A program made the position numbers and the translations under genes. Under the pieces are notes generated by a model. It made no database searches. It had not been told where the DNA came from and worked only from the letters and a program-made list of their open reading frames with translations. A stretch of DNA of 64,000 nucleotides from an uncultured Clostridia bacterium (GTDB lineage Bacteria > Bacillota > Clostridia > Oscillospirales > Acutalibacteraceae). The stretch lies in NCBI GenBank assembly GCA_937876375.1, contig CALEHY010000006.1, forward strand, positions 1 through 64,000, read 5' to 3'. Shown piece by piece: positions 41,879 to 49,676 of this stretch (position 1 is its first letter; the number at the start of each line of letters is the position of its first letter).

Positions 41879-42222
41879 AAAAGTATTTAGCGCTCGCACT
41901 ATGCTGTGTGCTCTGTCTAGGACTCATATCATGCTCTGCCACAGCAGACACAGAGGAGCAGACCACCACAGAGCCTACTAGCACTACTGAGGTCAGCAAT
42001 ATAGAGCTAATAATCACTGAGGATGAAGCTACGAACATTATCGAGTCAATGTATGCTGACTACACTGTAAATAAGAATAAAATAGTCGACAATGTTATCT
42101 ATTTTAGCATACTGGATAATGGCAAGGACTATTCCACTGTAAAGGTTGATTTGGTAACAGCTGATGGATACGAACAGCTTGCTAATGATGGCACACTTTC
42201 AACCTTCAATTTACTAGATTAA
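41875..42222 (+). CDS. Small lipoprotein
   Basis: A 115-residue protein with a clean lipoprotein signal (MKKYLALALCCVLCLGLISC; Cys20 lipidated) followed by a Thr/Glu-rich linker and a small domain of about 70 residues (ATNIIESMYADYTVNKNK, VIYFSILDN). The ATG at 41875 overlaps the nagB stop; longer in-frame starts would remove the signal peptide from the N terminus. The C-terminal domain resembles that of the next gene, so the pair may come from a duplication. No function is known. Confidence 0.75.
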   Translation: MKKYLALALCCVLCLGLISCSATADTEEQTTTEPTSTTEVSNIELIITEDEATNIIESMYADYTVNKNKIVDNVIYFSILDNGKDYSTVKVDLVTADGYEQLANDGTLSTFNLLD

Positions 42223-42232
42223 GGAGATAACA

Positions 42233-42886
42233 ATGAAAAAGAAAATAACTGCACTAGGCTGTATCGTGCTCGCTTTATCAATGTGCATCAGTCTTGCATC
42301 TTGTACCAAGAACGACAAACCAAAGGACAAGGTTGTAGACGATTCAGCTATCACAACACAGGCTGATGATAATAGCAAAACAACAGCCGAGCTTGTAACA
42401 GACAAGGACGGTAACACTGTCCCAGCTACCGACTCAAAGGGCAACACTGTCGAGGGCAACAAGGTCGAAACAGCTACCGAAAATGACAGCGACAACAAGA
42501 ACAAAAAGACCACAAAAAAGTCTGACAAAAAAGAAGAAAAAGAAACAACAAAGAAAAAGCAGACTACTACAAAAAAGAACACCACAACTACTACAACAAT
42601 TCATTACACAACAGTTGCTCCACTTGACAATAATCTTGGCGAAGAAATAAGCCTTGAAGACGAATATGCGCTAACTGCCAATGGTGCAATGTTTAGATTA
42701 CAACAAAAATATGACCCAACAGTATATGTTGTAAATCTAATTGAGGAAACAAATGATTACGCTACACTATATGTTTTTGTACTAAAAAACAATGATATAT
42801 ATTCAAAGGCAAAGGTTAACCTAAAGAATGGCAAAACAACCGAAACAATAACAAAAACAAACAAAAAGCTAACATACACATTATAA
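42233..42886 (+). CDS. Lipoprotein with long Lys/Thr-rich linker
   Basis: A 217-residue protein: lipoprotein signal (lipobox LASC, Cys23), then about 100 residues rich in Asp, Thr, Lys and Asn including KKTTKKSDKKEEKETTKKK and a stretch of seven Thr, then a C-terminal domain of about 75 residues (MFRLQQKYDPTVYVVNL, YATLYVFVLKN). The linker would let the domain reach through the cell wall. The C domain is similar in length and pattern to that of the preceding small lipoprotein. Ten bases separate the genes, and AAGGAG precedes the ATG. Confidence 0.75.
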   Translation: MKKKITALGCIVLALSMCISLASCTKNDKPKDKVVDDSAITTQADDNSKTTAELVTDKDGNTVPATDSKGNTVEGNKVETATENDSDNKNKKTTKKSDKKEEKETTKKKQTTTKKNTTTTTTIHYTTVAPLDNNLGEEISLEDEYALTANGAMFRLQQKYDPTVYVVNLIEETNDYATLYVFVLKNNDIYSKAKVNLKNGKTTETITKTNKKLTYTL

Positions 42887-42898
42887 AGGAGAAATAAA

Positions 42899-44839
42899 AT
42901 GGCTAACAAAGGAAAGTTTTATATCACAACAGCTATTGCATACACCTCTCGCAAGCCACATATCGGCAACAGCTACGAGATTGTGCTAACTGATGCAATC
43001 GCAAGATACAAGAGACTACAGGGCTATGATGTATTTATGCTAACTGGCACAGACGAGCATGGTCAAAAGATTGAGGAATATGCAAAGACAGCTGGTGTAA
43101 CACCAAAGCAGTATGTTGACAAGGTTGCTGGCGAAATCAAGGATATCTGCAACCTACTCGGCACAAGCTACGACAAATTCATCCGTACAACTGATGATTA
43201 TCACGAAAAGGTAGTACAAAAGATTTTCAAAAAGCTATATGAGCAGGACGATATCTACAAGGGCACATACGAGGGTATGTACTGTACACCTTGTGAATCA
43301 TTCTGGACAGAGAGCCAGCTAGTTGATGGCAAGTGCCCAGACTGTGGCAGAGAGGTTAAGCCAGCAAAGGAGGAAGCATATTTCCTACGCCTTTCAAAGT
43401 ATCAAAAGCAGCTAGAGGAATTCATCGAGAGTAACGAGAATTTCATCTATCCAGAGCAGAGAAAAAAGGAAATGCTAAACAACTTCATCAAGCCTGGACT
43501 ACAGGACCTATGCGTTAGCCGTACAAGTTTCAAATGGGGCGTTCCAGTTGATTTTGATGACAAGCATGTTGTATATGTTTGGATTGACGCATTGTCAAAC
43601 TATATCACAGCTATCGGATATGACCCAGATGGCTCATCAGAGCAGTACAAGAAGTTCTGGCCAGCTGACGTTCATATTATCGGCAAGGATATCGTTAGAT
43701 TCCACACTATCTACTGGCCTATCATGCTGATGGCACTTGGTGAGCCACTACCAAAGCAGGTATTCGGTCATCCTTGGCTACTATTTGGTGAGGACAAGAT
43801 GAGCAAGAGCCGTGGCAATGTTATCTATGCAGACGATCTTGTTGAGCTACTTGGTGTTGACGCTGTAAGATACTATCTAGTATCAGAGATGCCATACCAG
43901 TCTGATGGTTCTATCACATACGAGACAATCATTGAGCGCTACAACAGTGATTTGGCTAACACATTCGGCAACCTAGTAAATCGTACTATCGCTATGCAGA
44001 ACAAGTATTTTGACGGTGTTATCCAAGAGCCAAACACCTGTGAGGACGTTGACAACGAGCTAAAACAGTTTGCACTTGACACTGTTGCAAAGGTTGAAAA
44101 GTGCTTTGAAACATACAGAGTTGCTGATGCTATTGAGTGCATACTAAATCTTGCAAAGAGATCAAACAAGTATATCGACGAGACTATGCCTTGGGCACTC
44201 GCAAAGGATGAGGAGAAGAAGGCTAGACTTGGTACAGTACTATACAACCTTCTTGAATCAATCAGATATATTGCTACCCTACTCTCTCCATTTATGCCAG
44301 AGACAGCAGAAAAAATCTATGCACAGATGAACTGTGATATCAAGGATTACGATAGCCTAGAGACATTCGGTGCTATCAAGGCTGGCACTACTGTAGGCAA
44401 GGCAGAGGCTCTATTCGCTCGAATTGATGCAGAAAAGATGCTTGCTGATATCGCTGCAAAGCAAGAGGCTGCTGCAAAGGCTGAAGAAGAGGCAAAGCCA
44501 AAGGAGATTGAGGGTCTTGCAGAGATTAGCATCGATGATTTTGCAAAGGTAGAGCTACGAGTTGCACATATCACCGACTGTGAGCCAATCAAGAGAGCAA
44601 AGAAACTACTCAAAATCACTGTTAACGATGGCACAGACAAGCCTAGACAAATCGTATCTGGTATCGCACCTTGGTACAAGCCAGAGGATTTGATTGGCAA
44701 GAATGTTGTTATCGTTGCAAACCTAAAGCCTGCAAAGCTATGTGGTGAGATGAGTAACGGTATGCTACTTGCTGGTGACGTTGGAGATGACGCAAAGGTT
44801 ATCTTCGTTGATATGCCAGCTGGTACAAAGATTAGATAA
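42899..44839 (+). CDS. metG: Methionyl-tRNA synthetase
   Basis: A 646-residue class I synthetase. KPHIGNSYE is the HIGH motif (about 18-26), the zinc-binding knuckle has CTPC and CPDC (about 127-148), and KMSKS lies at about residue 300. The C-terminal 105 residues (from about 540, ISIDDFAKVELRVAHITDCE) form a Trbp111/EMAP-like tRNA-binding domain that makes the enzyme dimeric, preceded by an Ala/Glu/Lys-rich helical linker. AAAGGAG is 7 bases before the ATG, and it follows the lipoprotein gene by 12 bases. There is no T-box leader. Confidence 0.97.
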   Translation: MANKGKFYITTAIAYTSRKPHIGNSYEIVLTDAIARYKRLQGYDVFMLTGTDEHGQKIEEYAKTAGVTPKQYVDKVAGEIKDICNLLGTSYDKFIRTTDDYHEKVVQKIFKKLYEQDDIYKGTYEGMYCTPCESFWTESQLVDGKCPDCGREVKPAKEEAYFLRLSKYQKQLEEFIESNENFIYPEQRKKEMLNNFIKPGLQDLCVSRTSFKWGVPVDFDDKHVVYVWIDALSNYITAIGYDPDGSSEQYKKFWPADVHIIGKDIVRFHTIYWPIMLMALGEPLPKQVFGHPWLLFGEDKMSKSRGNVIYADDLVELLGVDAVRYYLVSEMPYQSDGSITYETIIERYNSDLANTFGNLVNRTIAMQNKYFDGVIQEPNTCEDVDNELKQFALDTVAKVEKCFETYRVADAIECILNLAKRSNKYIDETMPWALAKDEEKKARLGTVLYNLLESIRYIATLLSPFMPETAEKIYAQMNCDIKDYDSLETFGAIKAGTTVGKAEALFARIDAEKMLADIAAKQEAAAKAEEEAKPKEIEGLAEISIDDFAKVELRVAHITDCEPIKRAKKLLKITVNDGTDKPRQIVSGIAPWYKPEDLIGKNVVIVANLKPAKLCGEMSNGMLLAGDVGDDAKVIFVDMPAGTKIR

Positions 44840-44847
44840 TAAAACAA

Positions 44848-44870
44848 ATAGGCACCCACTGGGTGCCTAT
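44848..44870 (+). other. Hairpin between metG and tatD
   Basis: ATAGGCACCCA and TGGGTGCCTAT form a perfect stem of up to 11 bp with a tiny loop. The T run after it is poor, so read-through into tatD is likely. It may lower tatD expression. Confidence 0.45.
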
Positions 44871-44886
44871 ATATTTAGGTAATAAT

Positions 44887-45651
44887 ATGTATAATAATAT
44901 ATTTGACACACATAGCCATTACGACGATGAGCAATTCAACGACGACAGAATGGAGCTACTACGCTCTATGAATGACAAGGGCGTTGTAGGTATCGTATCA
45001 TGTGGCTGTGACATACCAACAACAAAGACAAATCAAGCACTCAGCAAAGAGCTGGACAATTTCTATTTTGCTGCTGGATTTCATCCAGAATGCCTAGAGG
45101 AATATGAGCTGTCTGATATCAACGCTATAAGAGAGCTTGCAAGCGACGAAAAATGCGTTGCAATAGGCGAAATCGGACTAGATTACCACTGGATGAGTTC
45201 CACTAAGGAAAAGCAAAAGAACTTCCTTGTAGCCCAAATAGAGCTAGCTGACGAGATGGGGCTACCAGTTATTATCCATGACCGTGAGGCACACGGTGAC
45301 ACAATGGATATCCTTCGTGCCACAAAGCCAAGAGGTGTTGTACACTGTTTCTCTGGGTCAAAGGAGATGGCTAGAGAAATAGTTAAGCAAGGTATGTTCA
45401 TCGGTCTAAATGGTGTGGCAACCTTCAAAAATGCACGAAAGAGCCTTGAGGTGGTCCACGAGATACCACTAGAAATGCTAGTACTAGAGACCGACTGCCC
45501 TTACCTAGCACCCGTGCCACATAGGGGCAAACGAAATGACTCTAGCCTAATACCATTTATAGCAGAGCGTATCGGTGATGAGCTAGGAATCAGTGCACAA
45601 GAGATACTCGATATAACATACGAGAATGCAAAGAGGTTATATAGTCTATAA
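44887..45651 (+). CDS. tatD: TatD-family metal-dependent deoxyribonuclease
   Basis: A 254-residue TIM-barrel hydrolase. The metal-site motifs are FDTHSHYDDEQF (N terminus), AIGEIGLDYHW (about 100) and VLETDCPYLAPVPHRGKRN (about 202). TatD enzymes remove nucleotides from 3' ends and are linked with repair of oxidised DNA. The start is the ATG at 44887 after AGGT; a start eight codons earlier lies within the hairpin. In Firmicutes tatD commonly follows metG, as here. Confidence 0.93.
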   Translation: MYNNIFDTHSHYDDEQFNDDRMELLRSMNDKGVVGIVSCGCDIPTTKTNQALSKELDNFYFAAGFHPECLEEYELSDINAIRELASDEKCVAIGEIGLDYHWMSSTKEKQKNFLVAQIELADEMGLPVIIHDREAHGDTMDILRATKPRGVVHCFSGSKEMAREIVKQGMFIGLNGVATFKNARKSLEVVHEIPLEMLVLETDCPYLAPVPHRGKRNDSSLIPFIAERIGDELGISAQEILDITYENAKRLYSL

Positions 45652-45679
45652 CCTATCTGTATCCCTAACTAAATCCCCC

Positions 45680-45722
45680 AGTCGCATATAAAATGCGACA
45701 GCCCCCTTTAACAAGGGAGCCT
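45680..45722. repeat. Interspersed repeat, GTCGCAT hairpin and AAGGG hairpin
   Basis: Contains an imperfect hairpin GTCGCAT..ATGCGAC followed by CAGCCCCCTTTAACAAGGGA. The second half matches bases 15-40 of the window (CAGCTCCCTTTACACAAGGGA) with few changes. Repeats of this type (CCCxxAGTCxC..GACAGCCCCCTTTxACAAGGGxG) are, from memory, common between genes of Clostridia. It lies after tatD. Confidence 0.6.
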
Positions 45723-45748
45723 AATATTGTTTTATGATTATATAAGAA

Positions 45749-45776
45749 AAAGGAGTAGTCATATGACTACTCCTTT
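45749..45776 (-). terminator. Terminator of the ferredoxin gene
   Basis: A 12-bp perfect stem (AAAGGAGTAGTC / GACTACTCCTTT) with loop ATAT. On the minus strand TTTTTC follows. It may also serve tatD on the plus strand. Confidence 0.8.
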
Positions 45777-45789
45777 GTTCTATGTAGAA

Positions 45790-45960
45790 TTAAGCCTCTG
45801 CTGGAGCTCCTACTGGGCAAACACCCTCACAAGCACCACAAGAGATGCATACGTCTGCATCGATCTCGTACTTGTCAGCACCCTCTGAGATAGCGCCTAC
45901 TGGGCACTCTGCTGCACATGCACCACATGAGATGCACTCGTCTGAAATTGCATAAGCCAT
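45790..45960 (-). CDS. 2[4Fe-4S] ferredoxin, clostridial type
   Basis: A 56-residue low-potential electron carrier. Two cluster motifs are seen, CISCGACAAECPVGA at residues 9-23 and CISCGACEGVCPVGA at 38-52, each of the CxxCxxCxxxCP form. The internal near-repeat is typical of these ferredoxins. CAGGAGGTAT lies before the ATG. It is a single-gene transcript with its own promoter and terminator, and is the natural partner of the PFOR at 15942-19463. Its promoter carries a palindrome similar to that of PFOR. Confidence 0.96.
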   Translation of the reverse strand: MAYAISDECISCGACAAECPVGAISEGADKYEIDADVCISCGACEGVCPVGAPAEA

Positions 45961-46020
45961 GATAAATACCTCCTGATAGATTTGTGAAATTAGCGATATA
46001 ATCGCTAAATGTTCAATTAC

Positions 46021-46049
46021 AATATAACAGAACTACACCAAAATTGCAA
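46021..46049 (-). promoter_or_regulatory. Promoter of the ferredoxin gene
   Basis: On the minus strand TTGCAA (46044-46049), 17 bases, TATATT (46021-46026), with the extended -10 context TGTTATATT. Confidence 0.55.
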
Positions 46050-46060
46050 GTATATCACCA

Positions 46061-46075
46061 TATAACAGCGTTATA
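46061..46075. promoter_or_regulatory. Palindrome upstream of the ferredoxin promoter
   Basis: TATAACAGCGTTATA, arms TATAACA and CGTTATA around one base (one mismatch), centred about 21 bases above the -35 hexamer. It matches the perfect palindrome above the PFOR promoter in 13 of 15 positions. Confidence 0.4.
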
Positions 46076-46104
46076 ATTTGATGGAAAAGCAGTCAAATTT
46101 TGCC

Positions 46105-46917
46105 TTATTTCTTAACAATTCTAACCTCTGAACGATTAACAACGATAGGTGCACCTTCTGGCATACTATCGAGCTGTACCTTTAGCTTGCCAGTAAGAAC
46201 AGCGCTGTCAACAACGACACCCCTACCGTCACGACAATCAACGATAGTACCCTTGCGTGGAGTGATTTTGTTTAGATACTCATATGAGTTCTGCTCATAT
46301 TTCAAGCAGCACATAAGTCGTCCACAAGTGCCAGAAATCTTGCCTGGTGAAAGTGAAAGACCCTGCTCCTTTGCCATCTTAATAGATACAGAATGAAAAT
46401 CGTTAAGGAATGTAGAACAGCAAAATGGTCTGCCACAGATACCAAGACCACCTAGCATCTTTGCCTCATCACGAACACCGATTTGGCGAAGCTCAATCCT
46501 AGCGTGGAATGTTGACGCCAAGTCCTTAACAAGCTCTCTAAAGTCTACCCTACCCTCTGAGGTGAAGAAGAAAATAATCTTTGAGCCATCAAAGGTGTAC
46601 TCAACCTCTGTCAGTGCCATATCGAGCTTGTGCTCCTCTATCTTCTTCTGGCAGATATCGTAGGCTTCCTTTTCCTTTTTCTTATTCTGCTCGATTGTAT
46701 TCAAATCCTCACGATTAGCAACTCTCTTAAGAGGCTTTAGTGGAGATACGACCTCGTCATCCTCGACCTCAATATTACCAGTAGATGCAGTACCACATTC
46801 GATACCTCTGGCTGTCTCAACGATGACTGTATCACCCTTATGTACCTCTATGCCTCGTGGGTCAAAATAATAAGTTTTGCCTGTGTCCTTAAAACGAACA
46901 CCAACAACCTTTGTCAT
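46105..46917 (-). CDS. ricT: RicT/YaaT, PSP1-domain regulator
   Basis: A 270-residue PSP1 C-terminal domain protein. Family blocks: VGVRFKDTGKTYYFDP at the start, YTFDGSKIIFFFTSEGRVDFRELV, ARIELRQIGVRDEAKMLGGLG and the cysteine cluster CGRPFCCSTF with CGRLMCCLKYEQ, which in Bacillus subtilis help hold Fe-S clusters in the RicA-RicF-RicT complex that aids RNase Y processing and sporulation. RicA and RicF are not in the window. The start is the ATG at 46917 after GAGAGGAC; an in-frame TTG upstream is not needed. It follows holB by 13 bases, the conserved Firmicutes order. Confidence 0.93.
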   Translation of the reverse strand: MTKVVGVRFKDTGKTYYFDPRGIEVHKGDTVIVETARGIECGTASTGNIEVEDDEVVSPLKPLKRVANREDLNTIEQNKKKEKEAYDICQKKIEEHKLDMALTEVEYTFDGSKIIFFFTSEGRVDFRELVKDLASTFHARIELRQIGVRDEAKMLGGLGICGRPFCCSTFLNDFHSVSIKMAKEQGLSLSPGKISGTCGRLMCCLKYEQNSYEYLNKITPRKGTIVDCRDGRGVVVDSAVLTGKLKVQLDSMPEGAPIVVNRSEVRIVKK

Positions 46918-46930
46918 ATATATGTCCTCT

Positions 46931-47917
46931 CTATCTGCCAACTGATTTACGCAAATCGTAGCAAATCTTTGTTATTAAAATCGCATTGTAGCTGTTATGT
47001 TCAGCTAAAGTACGGATATTGTCTGTTGTTTCGATAAGCTTTAGCAGCTTATCCTTGCTAAGTCTGGATGCTAGTAGCTTAACGCTGTCAGTCTGTCCGG
47101 ACATAAGGTCAGCACCATCGCTATACACAAGTGCATCCCTAAAAACTGTTTTCAAAAAGCTCAAAAGCATAATAAGTCCTGCATTGTCCCTTTGAAATTT
47201 TTTGATAAATATCTCCAGCAGGTCGTATTCATTCTGACCCACTAGTGCTGTGCATATATCGTTTGCACAAGCTGTAATCTCACTCAATTTACCATCGCCA
47301 AGGCTCTCAATAGCCTTGCCAATATTACCATTCCAAGCGCTGACAGCACTGAATGCACTGTCATAATCCATCTCACTATCACTTGCACAAATATAATCTG
47401 CACCCTGCTTTGCATCAACACCCTCTAGCGTGATGACAACCGACCTAGAAAGAACAGTTTCTAGCAGAGCAGATTTTGTAGTAGTGGTGAGTATGAATAT
47501 AGCATACTCTGGTGGCTCCTCTAAAATCTTGAGTATCGCATTTTGAGCACTATCGCTCATACCTTGGCAATTTCCGAGGATATAGACCTTGTAATCAGCC
47601 TCGTTAGGCTGCATAAAGACGTCATCCCTAACGTCTCTAACAACGTCAACATGAAAGCTCCTATGTCCTCCATTAGCGCTGTATTCGTACACGTCTGGGT
47701 GAATACGCTTCATCACCTTGGAGCACTGTGGACACGCCCTACAAGGCTTGTCATCGCCACGACATAGCAGATTAAGTGCTATCTCCCTAGCAAGCGTCCT
47801 CTTGCCTATACCAGTCTCACCCTCGATAACAATAGCATGTGGCAATCTGCCAGACTCATGTAGGAAGGTAAGCTGTTCTTTTACCTTTTCATTTCCAATA
47901 AAATCAGTAAATCTCAT
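46931..47917 (-). CDS. holB: DNA polymerase III subunit delta'
   Basis: A 328-residue clamp-loader AAA+ subunit. GETGIGKRT is a Walker A-like loop at about 34-42, the zinc module is CRGDDKPCRACPQC, and NAILKILEEPPEYAIFILTTT and SRSVVI are the sensor blocks of delta'. The gene order with ricT is as in other Firmicutes; the usual upstream tmk is replaced by an AEC-family permease. Confidence 0.94.
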   Translation of the reverse strand: MRFTDFIGNEKVKEQLTFLHESGRLPHAIVIEGETGIGKRTLAREIALNLLCRGDDKPCRACPQCSKVMKRIHPDVYEYSANGGHRSFHVDVVRDVRDDVFMQPNEADYKVYILGNCQGMSDSAQNAILKILEEPPEYAIFILTTTTKSALLETVLSRSVVITLEGVDAKQGADYICASDSEMDYDSAFSAVSAWNGNIGKAIESLGDGKLSEITACANDICTALVGQNEYDLLEIFIKKFQRDNAGLIMLLSFLKTVFRDALVYSDGADLMSGQTDSVKLLASRLSKDKLLKLIETTDNIRTLAEHNSYNAILITKICYDLRKSVGR

Positions 47918-47925
47918 ATCTAATC

Positions 47926-48864
47926 CTATATTATAGAGGCAAGTGCCACTATAACCGGCATAGTAATAACCGAAAAAATACTAGTCTGTCCGACCAATTC
48001 GGACGAAAGTGCAGTATCGTTGTCATACTTTGCAGCATACATAGCTGTGTTAGTAGCGATAGGTGCAGACGCTGATATAGTGAGCGCTGTCATCATCGTG
48101 TCATCAATTCTGCAAAGCTTAAACACTAATAGCATAATCATAGGGACAGCTATCAGCCTAATGAACGATACGAAATACACCTCTTTTTTTACAAAAATGT
48201 TCTTAAAATTACAGTTAGCAAGGAATGTGCCAAACACAATCATCGCCATTGGTGAGTTGCAAGCACCAATCCTCTGCATAGTAGAGGTCAATATCTCTGG
48301 TAGCTGAACCTGTAGCAAAAACAGTGGCACACCGATGAGCACACTGATAGAGCCAGGGTTGAGTATAATATTCTTGATATTAATCTTTGCCTTGCCACCA
48401 GATATCTGGTTAATACCATAGGTAAATGCAAGGACATTAAATGCTGCGACATAACAGGATGAGTAGAACACACCCTCATCACCAACAACGCTCTGTGCAA
48501 GTGGCAACGCAAGGAATGCAGCGTTAGAGAATACTATCGCATAGTGGAACACACCCTGCTCCATTTTGCTACGCTTTCTGAATGACAGGCTAGCAATACC
48601 GATACCCAAAAAATGAGTAAGAAATGCAAGCAAAATCGCTATGCCAAGTCCCCTAATATGCTGTGGTGTTCGCTCCATAGACAAGAACGAATTAATAACA
48701 GCGAACGGCAAAATGAGGTTGAACAGCAGGTCAACCAATCGTTTCGCATCAGCACGAACAAATATCTTGGACTTGTCAGCGAAGAAACCAACCCCAGCGA
48801 TCAAATACAATATGACCACCTGGGACGCAACAGTTCTTAAATTGTCGACAAATTGTTCTAGCAA
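47926..48864 (-). CDS. AEC-family (auxin efflux carrier-like) permease, TTG start
   Basis: A 312-residue membrane protein with about ten hydrophobic segments and the AEC family pattern: an N half with LVDLLFNLILPFAVINSF and GVFHYAIVFSNAAFLALPL, and a C half with SASAPIATNTAMYAAKYDNDTALSSELV. Bacterial members carry malate, malonate or similar organic acids. The start is a TTG at 48864, 2 bases after the previous stop, with AGAGGT before it. In an operon headed by citrate synthase an organic acid substrate would make sense; this is inference. Confidence 0.85.
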   Translation of the reverse strand: MLEQFVDNLRTVASQVVILYLIAGVGFFADKSKIFVRADAKRLVDLLFNLILPFAVINSFLSMERTPQHIRGLGIAILLAFLTHFLGIGIASLSFRKRSKMEQGVFHYAIVFSNAAFLALPLAQSVVGDEGVFYSSCYVAAFNVLAFTYGINQISGGKAKINIKNIILNPGSISVLIGVPLFLLQVQLPEILTSTMQRIGACNSPMAMIVFGTFLANCNFKNIFVKKEVYFVSFIRLIAVPMIMLLVFKLCRIDDTMMTALTISASAPIATNTAMYAAKYDNDTALSSELVGQTSIFSVITMPVIVALASII

Positions 48865-48866
48865 GT

Positions 48867-49661
48867 CTATACCTCTAACCTTGTATGATAAATAATGTTC
48901 TTCTCACAAAAATACATAAAGCCACTAACCAGTAGCACAGTAACAGCAAATGTGCAATCAAATACAGATAAGCCATTCTCCCCACCAAGCAGGAGCATTA
49001 GCTGATTGACGAAATAAATTGTACCGACATAGTACTGTGCCCTAAGCACGAACACTGTTGAGTTCTTTGTACCATCAGTGCTGTCGACCTCAAATGCGAA
49101 GAAAAAGAATGCACATGTGATGAATATTAGCACAATATGCTTTAGCACTGGGGCATCACTCTGCAACAGATTTGGCACTTCATCAAGAATGGCGAACAGC
49201 CTAAACAGTCCCCACAAAAGTGGTGCAAAATGCAGAGCACGAAGTTTTCTAAAATCGTAGTTGCTATTTGCAAACGAGCTAGACACTAGCACAAAGTAAA
49301 AGCTAGAAAGCAGAGCCATAACGGTCGATACACACATAGATACAAACGGTGCTCTAGCAATATATAACGAGCCAGCAAGCGTTTGGTACACATTAACAGC
49401 ACCAGATACGAAATCAACGAAGAAACCAGCACAGCATAGTGCAGAGAACACATTTAGATGAAATCTGTTCTTAAAGATGAATGCACTAGCATATTTCTTC
49501 TTGCCAAAGCTGTCAAGTGCCAAAAACACGATACCGACAGCAAGTGCGATATAAAATATAATCATAAGCGCAGTGCTAGCGCCAGCAATAACGCTAGCAA
49601 GTCTAACCCCAACACATAGTAGAAAAAGCAGGAATGATATCAAATGATATTGATTTTTCAT
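48867..49661 (-). CDS. Multi-pass membrane protein of unknown function
   Basis: A 264-residue protein with about seven or eight hydrophobic segments and short loops, and a Cys-rich third segment (ALCCAGFFVDF). No recognised motif. GGAGGAG lies 5-6 bases before the ATG. It is 15 bases after citrate synthase and 2 bases before the AEC permease, so it is within the operon. The function is not known. Confidence 0.7.
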   Translation of the reverse strand: MKNQYHLISFLLFLLCVGVRLASVIAGASTALMIIFYIALAVGIVFLALDSFGKKKYASAFIFKNRFHLNVFSALCCAGFFVDFVSGAVNVYQTLAGSLYIARAPFVSMCVSTVMALLSSFYFVLVSSSFANSNYDFRKLRALHFAPLLWGLFRLFAILDEVPNLLQSDAPVLKHIVLIFITCAFFFFAFEVDSTDGTKNSTVFVLRAQYYVGTIYFVNQLMLLLGGENGLSVFDCTFAVTVLLVSGFMYFCEKNIIYHTRLEV

Positions 49662-49676
49662 TACGCTCCTCCGTTA

